The notes under the pieces were generated by a model that made no database searches, was not told where the DNA came from, and worked only from the letters and a program-made list of their open reading frames with translations. A DNA stretch of 64,000 nucleotides. Origin: Burkholderia glumae LMG 2196 = ATCC 33617. GTDB taxonomy: Bacteria > Pseudomonadota > Gammaproteobacteria > Burkholderiales > Burkholderiaceae. Positions 41,394-50,485 of the stretch are shown here, one piece after another. The DNA lies in assembly GCF_000960995.1 (NCBI RefSeq), contig NZ_CP009435.1, positions 930,001 to 994,000 on the forward strand, written 5' to 3'. Position 1 is the first letter of the stretch. Each line of letters starts with the position of its first letter. The translations under genes were made by a program, and so were the position numbers.

Positions 41394-43007
41394 TCAGACG
41401 CTGAAACGGTTCAGCGTGTAAGCGCGATAGGCGGCGACAAACGCATCGAACGATCCGGCATCCTTGCTTTCGAGCTCGGCCTGCTCGGCGAGCGAGCGTT
41501 CGGCTTGCCCGCGCGCCTCGGCCAGTGCCGCGGCATCGAGCGGCCGCGCCCGGAAATACTCGGCATGCGCCGCGCTATGCCGGCGGGCGAAATCGAGGAA
41601 CGATTCGCCGCGCTCGCGCATCTCGTGCAACACACGCGCCGAGGGCGTCCTGTCGGCATCCTCCAGCTTCGCACGCTGCGCCGCCACCGCGCGCGCATGC
41701 ACGTCGTCGCCGCGGATGGCGTCGAGCACGCGCGCCGCCGTTTCGATCTTCGCGAGCACTTCCTCGGCCCAGGCCCGCATCGGCACCGGCACGCCATCGC
41801 GCGTCAGTTCGAGTCCGGGCTTGCGCCCTTCCATGGTCACGCGGCCGAAATTCGCGTTCGCCTCGCGGTAGGCCTCGCATTCGAGCTTCGCGCTGTCGTC
41901 GAGCGCGCAGACGAGCAGGTAGGCATCCATGAAGCGCGCGGTCTCGAGCGCGATCCCGGTCGGCTCGAACGGATCGATGTCGAGGCAGCGCACCTCGATG
42001 TACTGCACGCCGCGCGAGGCCAGTGCATGCAGCGGCCGCTCGCCCGAGTACGTCACGCGCTTGGGCCGGATCGTCGAGTAGAACTCGTTCTCGATCTGCA
42101 GCACGTTGGTGTTGAGCTGGATCCACTCGCCGTCGCGATGCGTGCCGATCGCCTCGTAGGCCGGATACGGCTCGCTGACGGCCTTCGACAACGCGTCGAG
42201 ATAGGCATCGAGCGAGTTGTAGTCGGCTACCAGCGCCGCCTGGGCAGTGGTGTTCGAGTAGCCGAGGTCGCTCATCCGCAGGCTGGTCGCATAGGGCCGG
42301 TAGAACGTATCGGCGTCGAACGCTTCGAGCGTGCTGTCGCGCCCGCGCAGGAATGCTTTGTCGAGCGCCGGCGACGCGCCGAACAGATACATCAGCAGCC
42401 AACTGGTGCGGCGGAAATTGCGGATCAGCGCGAGATACCGTTCGGACTGGTAATCGACCAGCGACGCGGCCGATTGCGCATGTTCGTGCAGGCGCCGCCA
42501 GACGTCCTCGTGCAGCGAATAGTTGTAGTGGACCCCCGCGATGCACTGCATCGTGCGGCCGTAGCGATAGGCGAGGCCGCGGCGATACACCGTCTTCAGC
42601 CGCCCGATGTTCGAGGTGCCGTAATCGGCGATCGGGATCTCGTCGTCGGCCGGCAGCTTGCCGGGCATCGAGACGTTCCAGAGCATCTCGTCGCCGATCG
42701 AGGCATAAACGAAACGATGCAGATCGTCGAGGCGGTCGAGCGTGATCGCCGCATCGCGCTCGGCGGGTGTGATCAGCTCGATCAGCGACTCCGAATAATC
42801 GGTGGTCAGCGCCGGATGCGTGAGCGCGGACCCGAGCGCGCGCGGATGCGGCGTCATCGCGATCATCCCGTCGCGCGACACGCGCAGGCTTTCCTTCTCG
42901 ATGCCGCGCAGGCCGTCAACCAGATGTTCACGCGTCGGCCCGTTGGCCAGGACGGCGAGACGTTGCTGCAGCAGGTCGGTGTGGCTGGAAGTCATCTTGT
43001 TCGACAT
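41394..43007 (-). CDS. gshA: Glutamate-cysteine ligase (type 1)
   Basis: GshA joins glutamate and cysteine with ATP, the rate-limiting step of glutathione synthesis. The 537-residue length and segments GLRGIEKESLRV (near residue 27), HPALTTDYSESLIE and YIEVRCLDIDPF are diagnostic of the proteobacterial type 1 enzyme. The start is either ATG 43007 (MSNKMTSSHTD) or ATG 42995; the former is used. The gene stands alone, followed by a hairpin. Confidence 0.94.
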   Translation of the reverse strand: MSNKMTSSHTDLLQQRLAVLANGPTREHLVDGLRGIEKESLRVSRDGMIAMTPHPRALGSALTHPALTTDYSESLIELITPAERDAAITLDRLDDLHRFVYASIGDEMLWNVSMPGKLPADDEIPIADYGTSNIGRLKTVYRRGLAYRYGRTMQCIAGVHYNYSLHEDVWRRLHEHAQSAASLVDYQSERYLALIRNFRRTSWLLMYLFGASPALDKAFLRGRDSTLEAFDADTFYRPYATSLRMSDLGYSNTTAQAALVADYNSLDAYLDALSKAVSEPYPAYEAIGTHRDGEWIQLNTNVLQIENEFYSTIRPKRVTYSGERPLHALASRGVQYIEVRCLDIDPFEPTGIALETARFMDAYLLVCALDDSAKLECEAYREANANFGRVTMEGRKPGLELTRDGVPVPMRAWAEEVLAKIETAARVLDAIRGDDVHARAVAAQRAKLEDADRTPSARVLHEMRERGESFLDFARRHSAAHAEYFRARPLDAAALAEARGQAERSLAEQAELESKDAGSFDAFVAAYRAYTLNRFSV

Positions 43008-43156
43008 GGATGCACAGGTGCGGCGTGGCGGCTCGCTCCCATACGCGCCGCCCGCCGGGATTGACGGTAGCGGGCACTTTAACATCTCGCCGTCAGGCTC
43101 GCTTGAAGCGCCTCCGATTCGCGCCAGAGCCTTGCTGCAGGGGGCTTCCGGCCGGC

Positions 43157-44140
43157 TCAGCCGCCGCGTGCGGCCCCCAGCCGATCGGCGATTTCATTCC
43201 ACAGATGCATCGCCGCATAGGCGCGCCACGGGCGCCACGCATCGCTGCGCAGGCGCTGGCTCGCCGGCCGCGCGAGTGCCGGATCGCGCGCGGCGATCGC
43301 CTGCATCAACACCAGATCGGTGGCCGGCCACGCGTCGGCGTCGCGCCAGGCGCGCATCGCGATGTATTCGACGGTCCACGGGCCGATGCCGGGCAGTGCG
43401 AGCAGCGCCGCGCGCCGCGTCGCCAGATCGGCCGCCGTGCCGTCGATCGGCACCTCGCCGGCGGCAACGGCTCGCGCGACACCCTGCAGCGCGGCAAGCC
43501 GCTTGCCCGGCATGCCGATGCCGGCCAGATCGGCGGCGGCCAGCGCGGCCGGCTCGGGAAACCGCCAGCCGACAGCCGCATGGGGCGGCGTGGCGAGCGG
43601 CTCGCCGACGGCGCGCACCAGCCGTCCGATGATCGTGGTGGCCGCCTTCACGCTGATCTGCTGGCCCACGATCGCGCGCACCACCAGTTCGAACGCGGAC
43701 CACGCGCCCGGCACGCGCAAGCCCGGCGCGGCGGCGACGAGCGGGGCGAACCACGCGTCGGCCGACAGGTGCGCGCCGAGTGCGAGCGGATCGGTCCCGA
43801 CGTCGAACATCGCCGACAGCCGCGCGACCAGCGCGGCGTCGGCCTGCAGAGCGGCCTCGCCATCGATCGCCGCAACTAGGCAACGCCGCCGCGGATGGCG
43901 GCGCACCGTCAGCACGCCGCTCGCGCCGCGATAATCGATCGCGCGCAGATAGGCGCCGTCGGCCGCGGTCTCGACGCCGGGCGAGGCACGCCCGCCCAGG
44001 AAGCGCAGCACGCGCGGCCAGTCGTAGGGTGATTTGAACGGCAGCGCGAACTCGACGCGCGCCGCGGCAGCATCGCCGTCGCCGCGGCTCTCCCCCGGCG
44101 CGGTTGCGCCGCGGCCGGCGGACGCTGCAGCGCGCGTCAT
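43157..44140 (-). CDS. alkA: DNA-3-methyladenine glycosylase II (AlkA-like)
   Basis: AlkA excises alkylated bases. The 327-residue protein has an N-terminal AlkA_N beta domain (LPFKSPYDWPRVLRFL, and YRGASGVLTVRRHP) and a helix-hairpin-helix domain with ALPGIGPWTVEYIAMRAW, followed by the catalytic aspartate in PATDLVLMQ. It is larger than E. coli AlkA (282) mainly by an Ala/Gly-rich start. Its ATG overlaps the ada TGA (ATGA), so it is translated with ada, and Ada should induce it. Confidence 0.92.
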   Translation of the reverse strand: MTRAAASAGRGATAPGESRGDGDAAAARVEFALPFKSPYDWPRVLRFLGGRASPGVETAADGAYLRAIDYRGASGVLTVRRHPRRRCLVAAIDGEAALQADAALVARLSAMFDVGTDPLALGAHLSADAWFAPLVAAAPGLRVPGAWSAFELVVRAIVGQQISVKAATTIIGRLVRAVGEPLATPPHAAVGWRFPEPAALAAADLAGIGMPGKRLAALQGVARAVAAGEVPIDGTAADLATRRAALLALPGIGPWTVEYIAMRAWRDADAWPATDLVLMQAIAARDPALARPASQRLRSDAWRPWRAYAAMHLWNEIADRLGAARGG

Positions 44141-45225
44141 GCCGCGTCGTCGAGCGACGGCTCGGCCGGCGAGCCGGCCGCATGGCGCGCCTCGGCCGCG
44201 AGCAGCGCCGCCTTGCGCGCGGCACCCCAGCGATAGCCGGCGAGCGCGCCGCTCTTTTGCACGACGCGATGGCACGGAATCGCCAGCGCGACGGGGTTGG
44301 ACGCGCAGGCATTGGCCACGGCACGCACGGCGCGCGGCGAGCCCACCGCCTCGGCGATCTGCGCGTAGCTGCGCGTCTGGCCATAGGGGATCTTCTGCAG
44401 TGCTTCCCATACGCGCTGCTGGAACGCCGTCGCGCTGATGTCGAGCGGCAGCGCCACCTGCTCGCTCGCGCCGCGCAGATAGGCGTCGATCTGCGCAAGG
44501 AACGGCGCGAGCCGCTCTGGCGCTGCCACGCATTCGGCATTCTCGAACGCCGCCGCGAGCGCGTCGACGAGCGGCGCGATCGCGTCGCCAAACGCAATCT
44601 GGCAGATACCGCGCTCGGTCGCGCCGACCAGCACGTAGCCGAGCGGCGTCGGCGCAGTGGCGTATGCGATGCGCAGCCCCGCGCCCTTGCGACGAAAATC
44701 GGACGGCGCCATGCCGAGCTCGCGCGGCACCGCCTCGTAGACGCGCGAGGCCGACTGATAGCCGGCATCGACCGCCGCGCGCGTGACGGCGGCGCCGCCT
44801 TGCAGCGCGTCGCGCAAGGCGGCGCCGCGCCGCGCCGCCTGGTATTGGCGCGGCGTCACGCCGACCACGCGCTTGAACAGCCGCTGCAGATGAAACGGGC
44901 TCACGTGAACGGCCGCGCTGAGCTCGGCCAGCGTCGCGCGGTCGCTCGCGTCTAGCACCGCGCAGGCACGCCGCACGATTTCGATCTCGCGCGGTTCACG
45001 CTCGGGCTGGCAGCGCTTGCAGGGCCGGAACCCCGCCTCGCGCGCCGCAGCCGGCGTCTCGAAGAACGCCACGTTCTCGCGGCGCGGCATGCGCGATGCG
45101 CAACTCGGCCGGCAGAACACGCCGGTGGTCTTCACCGCGTAGAAAAACGCGCCGTCGGCCTCGGCATCGCGTGCGACGAGGGCGGCCCAGCGCGCGGCAT
45201 CGGTCGAGTACCTGGGAGATTGCAT
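44137..45225 (-). CDS. ada: Ada: methylphosphotriester/O6-methylguanine methyltransferase and regulator
   Basis: Ada repairs methylated DNA by self-methylation and activates the adaptive response. The 362-residue protein has zinc/methyl-acceptor cysteines at C38, C42, C69 and C72, exactly the E. coli numbering, in GVFCRPSC and PCKRC. An AraC-type helix-turn-helix lies at about residues 95-175. The C-terminal MGMT domain has IPCHRVV with acceptor C318. All catalytic residues are intact. The start at 45225 fits the E. coli protein. The ada-alkA operon is a self-inducible alkylation-repair unit. Confidence 0.95.
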   Translation of the reverse strand: MQSPRYSTDAARWAALVARDAEADGAFFYAVKTTGVFCRPSCASRMPRRENVAFFETPAAAREAGFRPCKRCQPEREPREIEIVRRACAVLDASDRATLAELSAAVHVSPFHLQRLFKRVVGVTPRQYQAARRGAALRDALQGGAAVTRAAVDAGYQSASRVYEAVPRELGMAPSDFRRKGAGLRIAYATAPTPLGYVLVGATERGICQIAFGDAIAPLVDALAAAFENAECVAAPERLAPFLAQIDAYLRGASEQVALPLDISATAFQQRVWEALQKIPYGQTRSYAQIAEAVGSPRAVRAVANACASNPVALAIPCHRVVQKSGALAGYRWGAARKAALLAAEARHAAGSPAEPSLDDAA

Positions 45226-45504
45226 GTGCGCCTCGCAACAACAGTGGGAATGACTCAACTCTACGTGCCCAGCCGCGCGCCGCCTGCCGGAATCTTGCGC
45301 TCTGATTCCGGCGCGCCGGCGCGGCGCGAGCCGTCCGACTGCCGCCGCCCTGGTCGGGGCCGCTGCCCGGCCGCTCCGGGGCCACCGCACCGCCGGCCGT
45401 TAAGCGAAAGCTACACCCAATTTCGCCGCGCTTTTCCGCACCGCGTGATCCGGCCCAATCGATGCGTCAGATTGACTCTCTGACGTTTTTTTACGTTCGA
45501 ATTA
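45226..45504. other. Intergenic region upstream of ada, no gene seen
   Basis: This 279-bp interval should hold the ada promoter on the minus strand. No coding sequence is supported. It becomes AT-richer toward 45480-45500, next to a candidate small-RNA promoter on the plus strand. Confidence 0.45.
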
Positions 45505-45533
45505 TTGCGTTGCACCATGCACGTGTGTATAGT
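45505..45533 (+). promoter_or_regulatory. Candidate promoter of an orphan small RNA
   Basis: TTGCGT (45505-45510), exactly 17 bp, then TATAGT (45528-45533), five of six matches to the -10 consensus. Start expected near 45538-45540. Confidence 0.5.
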
Positions 45534-45537
45534 TGGA

Positions 45538-45602
45538 ACTGTCTCCTCCATGTCTCCTCCTGATATGGATTAAGCCCGCTCCCCTAGAGCGGGCTTTTTT
45601 TC
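45538..45602 (+). ncRNA. Candidate sRNA, about 65 nt, with two anti-SD repeats
   Basis: A predicted transcript runs from the promoter at 45505-45533 to a strong terminator: AGCCCGCTC (45573-45581), loop, GAGCGGGCT (45587-45595) and a T-run to 45602. Its 5' half has the direct repeat GTCTCCTCC at 45541-45549 and 45552-45560. TCCATG (45547-45552) pairs with TATGGA (45564-45569), placing the second CTCCTCC in an 11-nt loop. CTCCTCC is complementary to Shine-Dalgarno sequences, so a trans-acting translational repressor is plausible. No open frame fits. Existence is inferred from sequence signals only. Confidence 0.5.
45573..45602 (+). terminator. Rho-independent terminator of the candidate sRNA
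   Basis: Nine-bp stem AGCCCGCTC / GAGCGGGCT with a CCCTA loop and T-run. No protein gene on the plus strand ends upstream within 300 bp, which supports an RNA gene. Confidence 0.9.
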
Positions 45603-45734
45603 GTCCATCGTTCCCGATCCCCGATTTTGCATCATTCGCGCGCGGCCCGTCCGGCACGCCGCGCCCACGCGCCGGCTGTCCCGATCGACTAGACTCGACG
45701 CATCGAAAGCATCGCGCGACAGGAGGGCCCCCCG

Positions 45735-46151
45735 ATGACACCCCGCATTATTGGCATCGACCACGTCGTGCTGCGCACCCTCGATATGACGGCGATGACG
45801 CGTTTCTATTGCGACGTGCTGGGCTGCCACCTCGAGAAGACGCAGCCCGAGCTCGGGCTCGTGCAACTGCGCGCGGGCGCCTCGCTGATCGACCTGCTCG
45901 ACCGCGACGCGCCGCTCGACCGCGCGGACAGCGGCGTGCCCGGCACGGGCCGCAACCTCGATCATCTCTGCCTGCGCGTCGATCCGTTCGACGCCGACGC
46001 GCTGCGCGCCCATCTCGCCGCGCACGCGGCGCGGCCGGGCGAAACCGCCGAGCGCTACGGCGCGGACGGCTACGGCCCGTCGATCTACCTGTTCGATCCG
46101 GAGGGCAACATGGTCGAGTTGAAAGGGCCGCCGCGCGCCGCAGCTGGCTGA
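45735..46151 (+). CDS. VOC-superfamily protein (glyoxalase/dioxygenase fold)
   Basis: A 138-residue single vicinal-oxygen-chelate protein. The N-terminal metal-ligand region IDHVVLRTLDMTAMTRFY is followed by the second half beginning LDHLCLRVDPFD, and the C-terminal glutamate region DPEGNMVELKG. Conserved His and Glu ligands (IDHV, LDHL, MVELK) suggest a metal enzyme such as a lactoylglutathione-lyase-like protein, but substrate is unknown. A GACAGGAGGG site precedes the ATG at 45735. Confidence 0.85.
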   Translation: MTPRIIGIDHVVLRTLDMTAMTRFYCDVLGCHLEKTQPELGLVQLRAGASLIDLLDRDAPLDRADSGVPGTGRNLDHLCLRVDPFDADALRAHLAAHAARPGETAERYGADGYGPSIYLFDPEGNMVELKGPPRAAAG

Positions 46152-46245
46152 AGCGCGCTCGGCGCCGCAGCGGCGGCCGCAGTGCCGGTGACAACCAGGG
46201 CCGGGGACAGGAGCCGCGCCGGCACCCCGGGCCGGCGCGCGGGCA

Positions 46246-46800
46246 TCAGCGTTCCGCGCGCGGCTTCAGCACCGTCCATTCGATCGCGACCGGATCGTGC
46301 GCGGCGCTCGACAGCCACGCGGCGCCGTCCTGAATCGTGCATTGCAGCCGCATCGTGCGTTCGGCCAGCGCGCCGAGCGCCTCCGCGGTGCCCTCCGCGA
46401 GCGACAGCACGCGCACGTTGCGCAGGCGCTCCACCTTGCTGCGCACGCCCTGCCACCAGATTTCCGAGGTCCGGCCGCCATAGGCGATCACATCCACCTC
46501 GGCCGAGCGGCCGCTCGCCTTCGCGATGCGCCGCTCCTCGGGCTGGCCGACGTCGATCCAGGCTTCGATCGCGCCCGTCAGGTCCTTCAGCCAGAGATCG
46601 GGCTCGTCGGTATCCGACAGCCCCTTGCAGAATTCGAGTCGCTCGTGCGCGAACAGCGCAAACGCGGCGATCCGCACCATCATCCGCTCGTCCGTCTCGG
46701 ACGGGTGACGTGCGACGGTGAGCGAGTGGTCGGCGTAATAGTGCCGGTCCATGTCTGCGATTTGCAGTTCAGCCTTGTAGATCGTCGATTTGAGCGCCAT
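46246..46800 (-). CDS. yaeQ: YaeQ-family protein
   Basis: The 184-residue protein has the YaeQ family pattern from the start, MALKSTIYKAELQIADMDRHYY, then ETDERMMVRIAAFALFA and DLWLKDLTGAIEAWIDVGQP, where the Asp and Glu residues match the PD-(D/E)XK nuclease-like fold. Biological role is not established; links to transcription elongation in RfaH mutants have been reported for the family. The ATG at 46800 fits the family length (about 180). Confidence 0.9.
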   Translation of the reverse strand: MALKSTIYKAELQIADMDRHYYADHSLTVARHPSETDERMMVRIAAFALFAHERLEFCKGLSDTDEPDLWLKDLTGAIEAWIDVGQPEERRIAKASGRSAEVDVIAYGGRTSEIWWQGVRSKVERLRNVRVLSLAEGTAEALGALAERTMRLQCTIQDGAAWLSSAAHDPVAIEWTVLKPRAER

Positions 46801-46997
46801 CCGGTATCGTGCCGCTGCGGGCGAAGGGTTCGGTCGGGCCGTGATGATACCGAATGCGCGAGGCGCGCGCCGCGCCCGGCATGCCACGCATGCCAGACAG
46901 GCTCGTGGCCGGCTAAGCGGCGGCGAGCCGGGGAATCCGCAGCGAAGCGATGCGGCAGCCCGATGCGTCGAGATATCGGGGCGCGACGGCGTACCGA

Positions 46998-47348
46998 CTA
47001 CGGCCGAACCGGTCGAACGAAGCGCACGTCGGTCCAGAGCCCCTGCTGGTCGCTGTTGTCGGCGCTGACGAACTGCACGTCGTCACGATCGACGCTGACC
47101 ACGCGGAAGCGCGCGCCGTCCGGCACGCTCACGCAGCGATAGTCGTCGAAGTATTGCTGTTTCGCCTGCGCCTGGCCGTCACGCTCGTGCGACAGCACCG
47201 AATCCAGGTTGTCCTTCGACAGGCAGCCCCAGGCGTCCTTCGTCAGATGCACTTCCTGGCGCGGCTTCACTACGACATCGCCGCCCGCCTGGGCCACCGT
47301 GGCCGCACCGCCCATCAACGCAAGCGCGAAACCGATTCGTCCGATCAT
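46998..47348 (-). CDS. Small exported hypothetical protein
   Basis: A 116-residue protein with a signal peptide (MIGRIGFALALMGGAATVAQAGG, cleavage near residue 21). The mature part has two cysteines (WGCLSK and YRCVSV), which could form a disulfide, and ends VRFVRPVRP. No family is recognised. The ATG at 47348 is selected because it gives a complete signal peptide; the longer frame is Arg/Ser-rich. A GGGAC GAC ribosome-like site is adjacent. Periplasmic location is inferred. Confidence 0.62.
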   Translation of the reverse strand: MIGRIGFALALMGGAATVAQAGGDVVVKPRQEVHLTKDAWGCLSKDNLDSVLSHERDGQAQAKQQYFDDYRCVSVPDGARFRVVSVDRDDVQFVSADNSDQQGLWTDVRFVRPVRP

Positions 47349-47751
47349 GTCGTCCCCTCCTGACGCGCGGCGCGCCGGCTCGTTGAGCCAATGGGTCGAA
47401 GACATCGAGACATCGGCCGCACCGCATCCCTCCATGCTAGAAAACGCGTGCGCGCTCGCCAAGTGCAATCGTTGTGCGGATGCGGCAGGCGCATCACGGC
47501 GCCGGCCCATCCCGCAGACGAAAGCGCGCCGTCACGGCCGGTGCGCCCGGATGCCCGGTACCCGGCCCGCGGCGGCGCTGCGTGCTGCGGCGCACCTTCG
47601 CGGCCCGCGACGCGATCGTGCCGGACCTGATCGAGGGTAGCAACACCACGCACGGCGCGCCGGGTTCGAGAAAAACCGAACACGCGGCGTGCGCAATACC
47701 TAGAATGAAGAACATGGCGATACGCAGCCAGTCAGCCGCACGGGGGCAATC
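47349..47751. other. Intergenic stretch, no gene supported
   Basis: About 400 bp between two divergent small genes. Short frames show only GC-biased composition. No RNA gene or T-run terminator was recognised. Confidence 0.45.
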
Positions 47752-47922
47752 GTGGTCGAGCAAGTGATCCTGGGCATCTTCCTGGTGCTGCCACTCGTCA
47801 TCGTGGCGACGCTGTTCTCCGACGAGCTATGGCAGGAACATCGCCGCCGGCATCCGCGCGACGAACAGGCGGCGCCTATCGACTGGCGCCATCCACTCAA
47901 GCGCTGGCGGCGCGGGCACTGA
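47752..47922 (+). CDS. Small single-pass membrane protein (56 residues)
   Basis: A GTG-initiated frame preceded by GGGGGC seven bases upstream. The product has a strong hydrophobic helix, VILGIFLVLPLVIVATLF (residues 5-22), followed by an acidic then highly basic cytoplasmic tail (HRRRHPRDEQ, HPLKRWRRGH). By the positive-inside rule the C-terminus is in the cytoplasm. No family is recognised. Start could also be an internal GTG at codon 5. The composition is unlike shadow frames here, which supports a real gene. Confidence 0.5.
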   Translation: MVEQVILGIFLVLPLVIVATLFSDELWQEHRRRHPRDEQAAPIDWRHPLKRWRRGH

Positions 47923-48076
47923 GGCTCGCCGGCGGCGCCGGCGCGCCCACCCTGCACTTCCATCTCGCCGGCTTGGCGCATCGCCGCCTCGGTGGGTTGC
48001 GGGGGTTCGTGCCGGCCGCCCTGCGCGGGCGGCCCGACTCGGCCCGCGCAGCGGCCGCCGTCCGGCTTGCCGGCCC

Positions 48077-49024
48077 TCAACGCGCGAAGCGAATGTCGAG
48101 CGCGCGCAGATAGGTTTGCAGCCCCGCATCCTGCAGCGGGATGACGTAGGCAGACTCGTTCGATTCGTTGACGTGCGCATGCCAGTAACCGGGCGGCGTG
48201 ACAAACGCCATGCCCGGCGCCCAGTCCACGCGCTCGGCGTCGACGATATCGCCCGCCGCGTCCAGTTCCGTGCCGACCAGCGTGTACACGCCGGGCCGGC
48301 AGTGCGGGATGAAATCGAGCGCGATCGACTGGTGCCGGTGCGGCTTCTGCACGCTGTTCGGCGCGATCGTCCCGAACATTGCCCACATCGAATGCGTGAC
48401 CGTGCGCGTCTGCGGAAAGCGGCGGTTGCCGAGCAGCACGCTCACGCGGTTGCGCCGCGCCGCGCCCGGTGCCGTCGCCACCTTGTCGAGTTCGGCCCTG
48501 GCGCGGGCGGCCGGATAGAGCGTCGGCGCGAAGCGCGGTTGCGCGGCGCGGGCGCCCAGATAGGCGAGCAGCGGCGCATCGCTGACGTAGTAGAGGCGCG
48601 CGGTCGAATCGGCGCGAAGTGTCGCCGGCGCGCCGCCGGGCAGCGAGAAAAAATCCCCCCGGCCGAAACGGAACGCGCTGTCGCGCTGCGCGACCGAGCC
48701 CGCGCCGTCGATCACGTAGCACACCTGCGAAGTCGCGTTCGGATCGACCGTCACCTGCTCGCCCGCCACGATGCGCACGAAGCTCGCCAACAGGCACGGC
48801 CCGGTGGCCGGATAATCGCAGCCCAGCTCGGCGGACAGGTCGAGCGGGACGACGCGCGTCGGCCCGCTATCGCAGAGCGACGCGGCGAAGCTCCGGTACG
48901 GCACGCGCGAAATCAGCTTCGCGCCGATCGGGTTCGCCGACGACGTGTACTCGAAATACTCGGCGTCGAGCATGGCGCGCTCGTCGCCGAACTGCGGCGT
49001 GAAGGGCAGGGTCGTGTCCAGCAT
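48077..49024 (-). CDS. Cupin-domain protein (gentisate-dioxygenase-like)
   Basis: A 315-residue protein with two cupin halves: a first beta-barrel around residues 85-150 (YVIDGAGSVAQRD, FRFGRGDFFSLPGG) and a second around 220-300 (SVQKPHRHQSIALDFI, GMAFVTPPGYWHAHVNES), with metal-binding His residues in KPHRHQ and YWHAH. This bicupin layout resembles gentisate 1,2-dioxygenase-like proteins, but substrate is not identified. The ATG at 49024 has a CGGAGCC ribosome site; an ATG at 49075 lacks one. It is divergent from a LysR gene, its probable regulator. Confidence 0.75.
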   Translation of the reverse strand: MLDTTLPFTPQFGDERAMLDAEYFEYTSSANPIGAKLISRVPYRSFAASLCDSGPTRVVPLDLSAELGCDYPATGPCLLASFVRIVAGEQVTVDPNATSQVCYVIDGAGSVAQRDSAFRFGRGDFFSLPGGAPATLRADSTARLYYVSDAPLLAYLGARAAQPRFAPTLYPAARARAELDKVATAPGAARRNRVSVLLGNRRFPQTRTVTHSMWAMFGTIAPNSVQKPHRHQSIALDFIPHCRPGVYTLVGTELDAAGDIVDAERVDWAPGMAFVTPPGYWHAHVNESNESAYVIPLQDAGLQTYLRALDIRFAR

Positions 49025-49222
49025 GGTTCCGGCTCCGTCGAATGTGGGGAAGGGGTGGGCGGCCGTCTCCGGCATGGCACCGACTATAGGCGCCGCCCCA
49101 CGGGCCGAGGAATCGCCCGCAGCGGAAATGAGCCTTGCACGAAAGGGATAACCGGAGCGACCGGCTTGCCCTAAACTGCACGGAACGAAACAGCGGCACG
49201 CGGCTGGGCGGGGCCGACTTCC

Positions 49223-50197
49223 ATGGACTATTTTTCCGCCATCCGCGCCTTCCTGTGCGCCGCCGAATCGGGCAGCTTCAGCAAGGCCGCGCATCGGATC
49301 GCGGTCAAGACCTCGACCGTCTCGCGCTATGTGGCCGACCTCGAACGCGATCTCGGCATCGCACTGTTCAACCGCTCCACGCGCGGACTCGTGCTGACCG
49401 AGGGCGGGCGGCTGTTCCGCGAACATGCGCTAGTGGTGATGAGCGCGCTCGACGAGGCACGCGATGCCACGTCGTCGCTGAACGCGTCGCCGCGCGGGCT
49501 GCTGCGCGTGACGATGCCGCGTGCGTTCGGGTTGCGGCACGTGATCCCGCACTTGCCCGAACTCGCCGAGCGCTATCCGGGGATCGACGTCGACGCGGTG
49601 ATGACCGACACGACGCTGAACCTGATCGATGCCGGCATCGATCTGGCGATCCGGATCGGCGCCCTGCCCGATTCGCAGTTGATCGCGCGGCGGCTCGCCA
49701 CGCACCGGCGCGTGGCCTGCGCGAGTCCTGCCTATGTGGAACGGCACGGCATGCCGGCCACGCCGGAGGCGCTCGCCGGCCATGCCACGCTGCGATTTCC
49801 GTTGGTATCCGACGATCGATGGTGGTTCATTCGGCGCCAGGCACGGGTCGGGCAGGCGCCGCAGGAAACCGGCGATGCCGGCGACAGCGCGCCGGGCAAG
49901 GCGAGGGACGTAGCGGTGCGGCTGAGCGGCCGGCTGCGCGTGGACGACGCCGAGGCGCTGCGGCAGCTCGCGATCGCCGGATGCGGCATCGCCCTGCTGC
50001 CGACCTGGGCGATCGGCAGCGCACTGCGCGACGGCAGCCTGCTGCATCTGCTGCCTGACTGGGATGCGCAGGCCACGCGCGCGGCATCGGCGATCTGGGC
50101 CGTCTATCCGCCGAAAAAAACCGTTTCGTCGAAGGTGCGTGCCTTTATCGACTTCCAGGCCGAGGTGTTCGCGCGCCCCGGCTACTGGGACTTTTGA
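49223..50197 (+). CDS. LysR-family transcriptional regulator
   Basis: A 324-residue regulator with the helix-turn-helix in the first 60 residues (GSFSKAAHRIAVKTSTVSRYVADLERDLG) and the substrate-binding domain after residue 90 (RVTMPRAFGLRHVIPHLPEL). It belongs to the common short-tail LysR group. It is divergent from the cupin gene with a 198-bp shared region containing a -10-like TATAGG near 49083; regulation of that gene is likely. The stop is immediately next to the convergent small gene stop. Confidence 0.88.
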   Translation: MDYFSAIRAFLCAAESGSFSKAAHRIAVKTSTVSRYVADLERDLGIALFNRSTRGLVLTEGGRLFREHALVVMSALDEARDATSSLNASPRGLLRVTMPRAFGLRHVIPHLPELAERYPGIDVDAVMTDTTLNLIDAGIDLAIRIGALPDSQLIARRLATHRRVACASPAYVERHGMPATPEALAGHATLRFPLVSDDRWWFIRRQARVGQAPQETGDAGDSAPGKARDVAVRLSGRLRVDDAEALRQLAIAGCGIALLPTWAIGSALRDGSLLHLLPDWDAQATRAASAIWAVYPPKKTVSSKVRAFIDFQAEVFARPGYWDF

Positions 50198-50485
50198 TCA
50201 GTAGCCGCGCTGCAAGCGCTGCTCGTACAGTCGTTCCTGGCGCACCCGTTCGTCGTGGATGCGTTGCTCCTGCTGCCGCTGGTAGCGCAGGCGGTCGTAG
50301 CGGCGTTCTTCCTGATAATGGCGTTGCGCGCGTTCGTAGTCTTGCTGATCGTTGACGCGAACCAAGCCGGCCGCGGGCGGCGCGTCATTCGTGAACGGAG
50401 TCAGGGCAAGGGCGCTGGTGGACGCGAGCGACAGCGCGAGGACCAGGTAACCCGTTACGGCCGGGACAGGTGTGGACATTGTCAT
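50198..50485 (-). CDS. Small exported Arg/Gln-rich hypothetical protein
   Basis: A 95-residue protein with a signal-like N-terminus (VPAVTGYLVLALSLASTSALA) and a mature part extremely rich in Arg, Gln, Glu and Tyr (RHYQEERRYDRLRYQRQQEQR), probably helical. Similar Arg/Gln-rich periplasmic proteins occur in Burkholderia; function is unknown. Its stop abuts the convergent LysR stop. Starts at 50485 and 50479 are both possible. Confidence 0.6.
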   Translation of the reverse strand: MTMSTPVPAVTGYLVLALSLASTSALALTPFTNDAPPAAGLVRVNDQQDYERAQRHYQEERRYDRLRYQRQQEQRIHDERVRQERLYEQRLQRGY

